Part shown: positions 21,094 to 28,326 of the stretch, one piece after another
Layout of the letters: every line of letters starts with the position of its first letter
Position numbering within the stretch: the first letter of the stretch is position 1
Assembly (NCBI GenBank): GCA_025201805.1
Contig: MU619402.1
Span: 31,953-60,278, forward strand
Direction of reading: 5' to 3'
Source of the DNA: Parasitella parasitica
Taxonomy: Eukaryota; Mucoromycota; Mucoromycetes; Mucorales; Mucoraceae
Length of the DNA stretch: 28,326 bases
Position numbers and translations under genes: made by a program
Notes under the pieces: generated by a model
Told to the model about the DNA's origin: nothing
Databases searched by the model: none
The model's input: only the letters and a program-made list of their open reading frames with translations

Positions 21094-21387
21094 GAGGTAG
21101 TTCCCATCAGTAGTGGTAGTATACTTAGATGCTTCTCCAACGTGCTATCTCACAGCCGAACCAGTGCTCTAGGTTTTCCCTGCTGTATTGCTACCCTCGG
21201 GCGTTTCCCCAGTATTGAACAACCTCCAGATCCAAGCCTACGCTCAAACCTGAATGTTGACACCGGACTCTCTAAGACACTGTTTTCGACAAAGCATAAA
21301 GCAGACCGTGAGCCCACCAACTAATGAATTCATCTCTTTGTAGACCGCAACCCTGCTTACAGAAAGCTGTGAAACTTTCCGGTCGCT
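21089..21387 (-). ncRNA. Signal recognition particle RNA (7SL/SRP RNA)
   Basis: About 299 nt, close to the 300 nt of human SRP RNA. The fold was found by hand. 5' Alu domain: GACCG (21384-21380) pairs CGGTC (21347-21343), enclosing hairpin GAAAG/CTTTC (21379-21375 with 21366-21362), the linker TGTAA (21361-21357) and hairpin GCA-GGGT-TGC. Linker TGTAA between two hairpins is the SRP9/14-type signature. Long helix 5 then joins this to the 3' end: AAAGAG/CTCTTT (21339-21334 with 21096-21091), CATTAGT/ACTGATG (21326-21320 with 21111-21105), TGGTGG/CTACCA (21319-21314 with 21119-21114), CTTTATGCTT with AAGCATCTAAG (21301-21292 with 21134-21124), AGTGTCTTAG with CTAGAGCACT (21281-21272 with 21172-21163). 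All pairs are co-linear. The enclosed S domain carries GGAAAC (21208-21203), AGCAGG (21184-21179) and AAAAC, resembling helix 8. GGTTCG (21162-21157) is a partial B box. RNase P or MRP RNA is less likely because of the end-to-end helix. Confidence 0.82.
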
Positions 21388-21406
21388 TCTCTCATCACAT
21401 CTAATG

Positions 21407-21415
21407 CTTTTATAA
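21407..21415 (-). promoter_or_regulatory. TATA box of the SRP RNA gene
   Basis: TTATAAAAG on the minus strand lies 30 nt before the first base of the predicted helix 2 (21384), the normal spacing for an upstream Pol III TATA element. Confidence 0.7.
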
Positions 21416-21830
21416 CCCATCCACATAGTGACTTGACAAGTTGTGGGTTGCTATCATGTTTAGCCCAATATTTTAGTGTTTTGTAAATTAAATGCTATCA
21501 TTATGTTCTATATCCCAAACTTATGTTTGTTAATATTTCATCAGGCATATATCATGTAATTTAATGACACTTGATCCATTTTTTTTTTATGATTCAGGGT
21601 TTGTTACATAGTGAGAACCCCGCAAACAGAGCTGGACAAAGGTGACGTAAAGATACATGGTGCAATAAACGAGCTGGGGGAGCCAATTGTTCAGTGATGG
21701 AGGAACCTGGGAGATTCAGAAAAAAAAAATGCCATGTTGATTTTCGAATCGATCCCTTTTCTTTACGATAAACTCCATCTCCCCACTCTAAAATAGAACA
21801 AATTTCTTTCGTAGAGACAAAATTTCAATC
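21416..21830. other. Rieske promoter region
   Basis: No gene is seen. A CRE-like TGACGTAA lies at 21643-21650, and a C/T-rich, then A-rich leader precedes the ATG at 21831. The left part is AT-rich and separates this promoter from the divergent SRP RNA promoter. Confidence 0.5.
21643..21650 (+). promoter_or_regulatory. CRE/bZIP-like site upstream of Rieske gene
   Basis: TGACGTAA is a strong match to ATF/CREB-type sites, 181 bp before the Rieske ATG. Binding is inferred from sequence alone. Confidence 0.35.
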
Positions 21831-22711
21831 ATGGCTTCATTAGCACGTACTTTTGCCTCTTCTATTTCTAACCGTACTTATACCTCTGCATCTGCAGCCG
21901 CTCCTGCTTTAAAGAGATTTTATAGTGTCGCCACAGGCAGCAACAGCAAAGAAGAAGAGCAAAAAAATAGAAATGCCACCGGTATCATTAATAAGGCTGC
22001 TTTAAACACCATCTCCACTCAAGCCTCTATGCAAATGCGCCACAACACTACAAACATTCCTGATTTTTCAAAGTACAAGAAGGTCAAGAATAGCGGTGAA
22101 GCCAGCCGTACTTTTACCTATATGATGATTGGTGCTACCGGCTTGGTCTCTGCTGCTGGTGCTCAAGCTACTGTTACAGATTTTTTGGCCAACATGTCTG
22201 CCTCTGCCGATGTTTTGGCTTTGGCCAAGGCTGAAGTTGATATGTCTGTCATTCCCGAGGGTAAAAATGTCACCATCAAGTGGAGAGGAAAGCCCGTTTT
22301 CATCCGTCATCGTACCGATGCTGAGATTGCTGAAGCTAACGAAGTCCAAGTTTCTTCTTTGCGTGATCCTCAAACTGACGCTGAGCGTGTGAAGGATCCT
22401 CACTGGCTTGTCATGTTGGGTGTCTGCACTCATTTGTAAGTTGGCGTACTTATATAGCCATGTAATGTTGAAATGTTTATATATTTTACATAGGGGTTGT
22501 GTACCTATTGGTGAAGCTGGTGATTTTGGTGGTTGGTATTGCCCTTGCCACGGTTCTCATTACGATATTTCTGGCCGTATTCGTCAAGGACCTGCTCCTC
22601 TCAACCTTGAAATTCCTGGTAAAATTTAGTAGTTTGTGCATGTGTTTAAAGCATATAATAACATTATCTGTAGAATACAGCTTCCAAGACGATAAACTCA
22701 TCATCGGTTAG
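21831..22711 (+). CDS. RIP1: Rieske iron-sulfur subunit of mitochondrial cytochrome bc1 complex
   Basis: Exons 21831-22435, 22494-22618 and 22674-22711 encode 255 residues; both introns (58 and 55 nt) are GT-AG. The protein carries the 2Fe-2S cluster of complex III and passes electrons from ubiquinol to cytochrome c1. The N-terminus ([18 protein letters not shown]) is rich in Ala, Ser and Arg with no acidic residue, as in a mitochondrial presequence. A single transmembrane helix and flexible hinge follow (about residues 97-125, [16 protein letters not shown]). The soluble domain has CTHLGC (Cys199, His201, Cys204) and CPCHGSH (Cys218, Cys220, His221), the cluster ligands plus the disulfide pair. 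The first intron splits the CTHL|GC motif, and the third exon is only 38 nt ([12 protein letters not shown] end). All key residues are intact. Confidence 0.97.
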
Positions 22712-23610
22712 ACATTTTAATTTTTTTGATTACAACACTCACAGCAATACAGTACAGCACCAATTTTTATCCTTTATTTATAATATACACAATGTATTTA
22801 TGCAATAGATCAGTATGTCTCTAAGAAATATTTTTTTCAAGATGGCTTTGTTTGACAGCTGCCAAAGGAAATTTGAGAGGGTTTATTGATACTGATGTAT
22901 TCTACCTACATAATGAGTCTGACAACTCTGCCAGCATCAGATCAGTAATATTACAGTCTTTGATTTACCTACAAGTAAATTTACATTGAAGTAGATGGTA
23001 AAATTAGGCTGTATTTTTATGAGTTTGATTCAAAGCGTGCTTTGACTGATGATAGTTCATTGTATAGTGATTGTATTATTTAATTCAAAGACGTGCTTCC
23101 AAAATATTAAACAAGAGTCCCATCCGAAGGTAGACGGGAGAATAGAGGATGCTTGCTCATAAAACGAAACATTTAGAATTTTTCAAGAGCCACAGATGAA
23201 TGAGAATGCACACCACAAGTCAAGGTTTGACTTGATTGTTGTCTTGAATGTGGGCATCTTGTTACTGTACCTCCTACTACCAATCACCTTCCAATTTTGT
23301 ATTCGTAAAAAGAACTTTAGGTCTGTCCTAACTAACAACTGAATATATGAACGAAATATCACAAAGCAACTGTTTGAACCGATTTTACCCAAATCAATCC
23401 AGCTAGTTATTCACTGGTCAATTATGCAAGACAATTGATGAAATGACATACTCCAATCGATGTTGGTTGAACGGCGTGCATGTTGTGTTCTATTTACACA
23501 AAACCTTATGATTTGAAAGCCGAGTGTCTCGATATGAAAAATATTTTTTTCATTTTTCTTCTTCTGTCAAAACACATTTATCAAACATATTCCCCACTCT
23601 TTTATCAAAC
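22712..23610. other. Rieske-MCP1 intergenic region
   Basis: No gene is supported. It contains two short hairpin-forming sequences: CAAGTCAA-GGT-TTGACTTG (23216-23234) and TCAAAGC-GT-GCTTTGA (23030-23045). A near-copy of part of the second lies at 23084-23098. The MCP1 leader at about 23550-23575 is pyrimidine-rich. Confidence 0.5.
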
Positions 23611-24390
23611 ATGTCAAACTTTGGCACAACATCCAGACCATTTCTATCAGTTTCGAAAGCCTACAACCTTCTTACAAAAGTTCAGACTACATCAGCAGTT
23701 GTTTTTTCCACATTTGCAGCTATTCATGGAGCTCAATTATTAGCTGCCAACATTGGGGGAGTATATCTAGCCAACCACTGGCTCATTGTTGGCAGACCAT
23801 TTTATCAGGATGAGCACATGGAGGGAATCTTGGTAACAGGGTCCGCTATTGCACATGTCATCGCTGGCCTCGCAAAGCTTGGTATCCGTCTTTATTGGAA
23901 TAGAAACAAGAGCTTGAGAGCTGCCATCACACCGCCCAATCACGAAAACCATGTGTTGCGTTATCATGGATTGACAGGCTATTTACTGATCCCTCTAGCT
24001 GGTCTTCACTATTATTTGGTGCGCGGTTTGCCGATCAGTTACTATGGAGATTCGTCATTCATCGATTTTGGATATGTAGCCTGGGGATTGCAAAACAAAC
24101 CTGTATTTTCGTATGGTTTACATACAGCACTTGTTGTAGCTGCCTCCTATCATATAGTGAGTGGTATGAAGTATGTTTTCCAAGGAAAAAATCGCTCTAT
24201 TGAACCTGTGGATTCACCTCAAGCATTTCGAAATGACGAATCGCAAGTAGATCGAACCCATTCTGTTCAAAAAAGTATCATTGTAGGCCTTAGTTTAGCT
24301 CTTGTTTCTAGTCTATTAATTGTCGGCAGAGATACCAAGAAAATACCCTTACGTTTTGATTTTGCAAAAATGTATGCTCGCATTATCTAG
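23611..24390 (+). CDS. MCP1: Mcp1-like mitochondrial multi-pass membrane protein
   Basis: One uninterrupted exon encodes 259 residues from the first in-frame ATG at 23611; the open frame extends upstream without ATG. Five hydrophobic segments are visible, at about residues 26-50, 70-95, 118-139, 165-186 and 222-240. Histidines lie within or beside four of them (His39, His82, His119, His133, His171, His181), as in RYHGLTGYLLIPLAGLHYYL and GLHTALVVAASYHIVSG. This pattern matches the Mcp1 transmembrane family (DUF1691), which resembles the haem-binding succinate dehydrogenase anchor fold. In yeast Mcp1 is a mitochondrial outer membrane protein that suppresses loss of ERMES components and recruits Vps13 for lipid transfer. 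The family call is from memory of the motif pattern; yeast Mcp1 is somewhat longer. Confidence 0.75.
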   Translation: MSNFGTTSRPFLSVSKAYNLLTKVQTTSAVVFSTFAAIHGAQLLAANIGGVYLANHWLIVGRPFYQDEHMEGILVTGSAIAHVIAGLAKLGIRLYWNRNKSLRAAITPPNHENHVLRYHGLTGYLLIPLAGLHYYLVRGLPISYYGDSSFIDFGYVAWGLQNKPVFSYGLHTALVVAASYHIVSGMKYVFQGKNRSIEPVDSPQAFRNDESQVDRTHSVQKSIIVGLSLALVSSLLIVGRDTKKIPLRFDFAKMYARII

Positions 24391-24642
24391 CCAATAAACT
24401 ATTTATTTGGATTTCCTCTGCAGAGAAGTCATCTCACTTTTGTAAAATATTGAATGTCTGTAGCAAGCACAATTATTCTCTCAAGTCTTAGGCAGAGATC
24501 TAGGCAATACTTTTCTGTTTTACTATTTTTTATATTTTATATTTTTGTTTAATTATTGAATAAAAACAATCGTTTGAATATGAGAAAATGTACAGTGAAT
24601 GTTTAATTATCCAATAAACGTTTTTGGCTTTAATTCTGTCGA
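24391..24642. other. Convergent MCP1/SEC61 3' region
   Basis: AATAAA on the plus strand occurs at 24393-24398, directly after the MCP1 stop, and again at 24559-24564, which is a more usual distance. No gene is seen. Confidence 0.5.
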
Positions 24643-26418
24643 TTACATGCCCATCATTTCATTCAACCCACCAACAGCTTCCATCTGCTCTTTTGCAAAC
24701 ATCTCAAAGTACTGATAGATGATAGTAACGCAAAGTAAGATACCAGTACCACTTCCAATTGCTCCCATTAGATCACTGAGCACACTAACAAGACCTAAGC
24801 AAGCACCGCCGAAACTGGCAGCCGCTAAAGAGCAAACACAAAAAAATTAGAGAAATGTCTTAATAAACTTTCAAATGAACAGACTTACTGGGAATCACGC
24901 GTTTCAGCTCCTTGTACATGGAGGTATCACGATACCCAGCAATTACAAGTTGTTGGTCCTTGAGCTGACGGGCAACATCACGAGGAGAAGAGCCAGAGAT
25001 TTCAATCCAGGTCTTGGATAAAAGAGCGCAAGTGCCGATCATTAAGCCAACATAGATGACAAAATGGATGGGGTCCAAGAGAGCAGCGGTCAAACTGCGA
25101 GGAGCAGAGAGGTAGTAGGCAAGGCCGCCAACAGCATTCAATTGAGAAGTACCTTCCAAGGCTTCCCATGTACCCAAAAGACGGATAAAAAAGTTATCGG
25201 TGAAACGCTTGTAAAGCATTTGAGAAATCATGAAAACATTGGAGGTCAAGGTAGATTGAAGCATGATAGGCATGTTGGAGGTATAGAAAAGCTTAACAGG
25301 GTAAGAACCGCGTTGGCCACGGAGACGGTTTGACTTGACAGGTAATTCAACACGGAAGCCTTGCAAGTAAATGACAAGCAAAAAGATGGAACCAGTAGAC
25401 AAAAGGCTCATGACATTGGGCATATTGGTACGGTAAAATGCTTCCTTCAAGGCACGAGTCTTGTCCTTACGGGTCATCAAAAGATGAACCAAAGCAATAA
25501 GAGCACCTTCGAATTCATCACCACGTCCACTATCCATGGTAGTAGGAGAAAGTGCCTTCCAGAAAATAGTCTCACAAATGTTGGTGGCGATGAAAAGATT
25601 GATACCTGAACCAAGACCGTAACCCTTTTGTAGTAATTCGTCCAGTAACAAGGTGATAAATGAAGCGACAACAAGCTGAATAATCAAAATTAAACAAACA
25701 CCAGCACCAATGTCACTAGGATTACCGTAAAGGCCTGTCAAGACAGAAACGGTAGCATGACCAAAAGCAATAAGCATGGCAAATACTACAGGAAACCAAG
25801 TATGAGATCTCTTTTATCAAAACGAATCCGTCTAGCGTATGCTTACATTTTTGTGCACCGCTGAAGAGGGCTCTGTCTTCCTTCAAGCTATAGTCAACTT
25901 CGATGATATTGGCACCGGATAAAAGCTGCATAATCATGCCTGAGGTAATGATGGGAGTGATACCCAGTTCCATGAGCGTACCACGATTTGAGGCAAGAAT
26001 GACTCTCATCCAGAAAAGAGGATCCGCAGAATCAGAGGACATTATACCGTAAAGAGGGACCTGCGACATGACCAAGAAAATGAACAATGTAACTGCAGTC
26101 CACATCACCTTTTGGTTGAAAGGAACCTGTAAAGGATACGCGTTAACGTTGCATGTTCCTTACTTATATGCTCATTTCACCTCTCTCTTTCTGTCATCCT
26201 CTTTTATCCTTTCTCTCTCCTCGCCCCCCCCTTCATTATTATTTTAGTAGGTTACCTTGCGATCAGGTGAAGCGATCTCTGGAAGAATAGCCATGAATGG
26301 CTGAACAAGATGTAAAATCCTGACTATAAAACCATGTCAAAAAAAATTGAGTATATTGTATCATTCAACTTGAATATAATAGACCAATGAATGAAATCCA
26401 GTTCTACTTACAACCCAT
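24643..26418 (-). CDS. SEC61: Sec61 alpha subunit of the ER protein translocon
   Basis: Exons 26418-26412 (7 nt, ATGGGTT), 26323-26256, 26126-25847, 25785-24889 and 24824-24643 encode 477 residues, matching family length (about 476-480). Introns are 88, 129, 61 and 64 nt, all GT-AG, and all phases fit. Sec61 alpha forms the ten-helix protein-conducting channel of the ER membrane. The start reads [12 protein letters not shown], as in other Sec61 alphas. Also conserved are [13 protein letters not shown] with [16 protein letters not shown] (plug and helix 2 region), [62 protein letters not shown] and [11 protein letters not shown] near the C-terminus, which ends NEMMGM. The reading frame is intact throughout. 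It works with SRP, whose RNA gene appears to lie about 3 kb to the left. Confidence 0.96.
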
Positions 26419-27168
26419 TCTATATTATATTATAACAAAAAAAAAAGTGCTGTGGTAATGATTTGTTGTATGTAAAGAAAAGAGAAAAAGAAAAAAAGAG
26501 GAATGAACCATTATACTTTATTAAACGTGTTAAAATTGAATAGTCAAACCGAGATGTATGGCCAATCAACATATAACACCCTTGTCACCCAATCAAAAAA
26601 CTACACCTTTGATTGAATTTCAATAAAAAAGGAGGAGGTTGGTATGCTGTTGATTTGGTGGGCAATGAATTAGATGTTTAACCATTGAAGCATCGTTTAT
26701 AAGGAAATTAGCATCGATACTTGGCCTAGTATAATGTCTATCACTAAATAAATTGCCAGAGACAATATCAGTCAAATTTATTACATGTATGAAATACAAG
26801 TCTATGGTATTAAACAAAATATTGTTGTATGCAATCATTTTTTTGATCCTGATATATCAACCTCTTAAATAACCGAGATTAGAATCATGGCAGATTTGAA
26901 AAAGTAAAAAAGATTAGCATACCTTTTAAGACACTGATATAGGCACCTACTTGGTTGCATTTACAAATTAAGTAAAAATGAAGGTGGCAGCCATATCCAG
27001 CTAGATATATGTTTCGTGAATGACTACAGACACTACAGACGTAAAGAAATGCCAATGCAGCCAATCGAAAGTACTAAAAATAACTACAGCCACTGCAGGT
27101 GTAAAATCTAAGAACGATGTTTTTGTTTATAAGACCTTACTCGAGTTTCAAGTATATGGACGTAAATA
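26419..27168. other. SEC61 upstream region and 3' flank of the right-edge gene
   Basis: No gene is supported; a 72-codon minus-strand frame at 26838-26620 has random-looking composition. Two imperfect 24-nt direct repeats (27023-27046 and 27083-27106, 19 of 24 identical) are present. Confidence 0.5.
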
Positions 27169-27601
27169 TTAATCAAAATCTTTCTCATGATAACTTGTTA
27201 AGTTTTCGCTACTGCTGTCGATTTGATCTTCATAATTACTTAATTCTTGAATTAGCCTATAACATTCTTCCAAGGCGAATACACATTTGCTTTGACCTAA
27301 CATCAAATCATTAAAATTGCTGAAAATATGAACATTACATAATCTAAACTCACCTTCTGGTATAAGTCCATCTTCGTCATGAAAGCTTCCGTTTGTACGT
27401 AGCATATCTATACTTCTCAGCTTCAATGTATAACTATATGAAATATGCGTTGTTATCTATAATATGCATCTGCACGTATGAAATCTCAACCTACAGCATC
27501 TTTTCATCATTTGAAAGACTACAATGCAACGACTGTAATCTTTTCAGGCAATCGCGCAAGGTATTTAATTGATGATACAGTTTTTTCCAATTTATTGAGG
27601 A
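27169..27601 (-). CDS. Unrecognised helical protein, 3' exons only
   Basis: Three exons fit by splice signals and phase: 27601-27495, 27433-27354 and 27296-27169 (stop), with introns of 61 and 57 nt. Together they give 104 residues ending SYHEKDFD. The first of these exons begins after a pyrimidine-rich acceptor (TTTCTGCACAACAG) and reads SSINWKKLYHQLNTLRDCL, then KRLQSLHCSLSNDEKML, with heptad-like Leu spacing that suggests a coiled coil. A second helical part, CVFALEECYRLIQELSNYED, follows the last junction. I do not recognise the family. An in-frame stop lies just upstream of the first exon seen, so an earlier exon must exist, between 27602 and the right edge or beyond it; I could not place it. 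Calling this a real gene rests on three junctions agreeing in phase and on the protein-like sequence. Confidence 0.6.
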
Positions 27602-28326
27602 CTGTTGTGCAGAAAGGGTGAAGAGACGTGATAAAATTCAGAAAAACAATCTACAAAATGCCGAAAAGTGTCGAGACTTTTTTAGAAAAGGTATTGAAAT
27701 AAAAACGACTTCTTTCCTATTTATTTGGAATAGATTTAGAGATTTTGAGAAAACCCCTAATAATTTCAGTTGAAACGTTATTTGCTTGAAAGAGGAAACT
27801 TCTATATAATCACACATAAACACACTATACTTTTTTAATCTAGAAGACCTTCAGGTGCATATGATAAAATATTCTTTCCAAGGCATTAAAGAAATGTCTT
27901 TGATGGCCTGTTTAATGACCTGTTTAAAAGCATCAATTTTGTATTAATGGATTCAATCTCTCCTTCATTATGACATGTATGTAATATTTTTATTGTTATA
28001 CTTTATCAATCCAAAACGTACGACATCTATATTTTACTTTTTATATTTTCCACGTATTAATTACTTAGTCAGTTTCGTTTTATGAAGGTGTTAGAAAAAC
28101 CAAAGGATATACTTTATCAAATATAGGCAATGTGGATTAAAGAAAATGCCATTTTAAAGGCTGGTTAGCAGCATTTCAAGCTTTTCCTGCCAAGAGTTAA
28201 TTTTTATTTTCATGCAACTTACACATACATTGTATAATATATATCATAGACTCATCATCTTGGATTTATTAAACAAATATCATAAATATATAAAATCATC
28301 ATATAAATATTCATATATCAAAAAAA
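27602..28326. other. AT-rich right edge, possible upstream exons
   Basis: No confident gene. A minus-strand open stretch at 27823-27638 (61 codons from ATG) could belong to the upstream part of the right-edge gene, but I find no splice pair that joins it cleanly. The last 300 bases are very AT-rich with nothing recognisable. Confidence 0.4.

Noticed and set aside
21124..21162. Similarity to the 3' end of organellar/bacterial large-subunit rRNA (GAGATA ... AAGCATCTAAG), suggesting a mitochondrial DNA insertion
   Set aside because: The match is limited to a few short words. The same bases take part in the long helix of the SRP RNA fold, which explains the segment better.
21058..21426. Two short frames (88 codons plus, 60 codons minus)
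   Set aside because: They fall inside or across the structured SRP RNA gene, lack protein-like composition, and are explained by its higher GC content.
22486..22711. Minus- and plus-strand frames over the Rieske 3' exons
   Set aside because: They are other-frame readings of exons 2-3 and their intron; the spliced frame carries the intact Rieske motifs.
26905..26925. Short U6 snRNA-like word (AGATTAGCAT)
   Set aside because: The rest of the U6 sequence, its 5' hairpin and the ACAGAGA box are absent.

Overview
The window reads as nuclear DNA of a filamentous fungus, most likely an early-diverging one (Mucoromycota, Mucorales-like). The reasons are short GT-AG introns of about 53-130 nt, AT-rich intergenic DNA with many microsatellites, eukaryotic housekeeping proteins, and a fungal type I fatty acid synthase in which the beta and alpha chains are fused into one gene. 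The lineage call is inference; no search was possible.

Layout from left to right. (1) 1-431, minus: the 5' part of an unrecognised Lys/Arg-rich protein gene that seems to run off the left edge; its intron contains telomere-like DNA. (2) 896-1234, minus: a small unrecognised gene, divergent from (3) 1479-2957, plus: an ESS2/DGCR14 spliceosome-associated protein in 4 exons, with a rare GC-AG intron and long homopolymers beside two splice donors. (4) 3622-16254, minus: a fused fatty acid synthase of 4147 residues in 4 exons. Domain order is AT, ER, DH, MPT, two tandem ACPs, KR, KS, PPT, and the catalytic residues read intact. (5) 17586-19423, minus: a ubiquitin-specific protease with a histidine-rich tail and a C-terminal CaaX-type motif. 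(6) About 21089-21387, minus: an RNA gene I read as SRP (7SL) RNA, the most valuable non-obvious element here. (7) 21831-22711, plus: Rieske iron-sulfur protein of complex III, 3 exons. (8) 23611-24390, plus: an Mcp1-like mitochondrial membrane protein. (9) 24643-26418, minus: Sec61 alpha translocon subunit, 5 exons including a 7-nt first coding exon. (10) 27169-27601, minus: the 3' exons of an unrecognised, probably coiled-coil protein whose 5' end was not found.

I see no gene cluster in the bacterial sense. Three genes share a theme: SRP RNA and Sec61 act in the same co-translational ER targeting pathway, and a CaaX-bearing deubiquitinase would also be membrane-bound. Rieske and Mcp1 are both mitochondrial. 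Such neighbourhoods can arise by chance in fungi.

Exon structures were built by hand from splice signals, reading phase and family conservation. Every complete coding sequence reported for genes 3, 4, 5, 7, 8 and 9 sums to a multiple of three. Genes 1, 2 and 10 are less certain. No clear transposon, CRISPR array or tRNA was seen.
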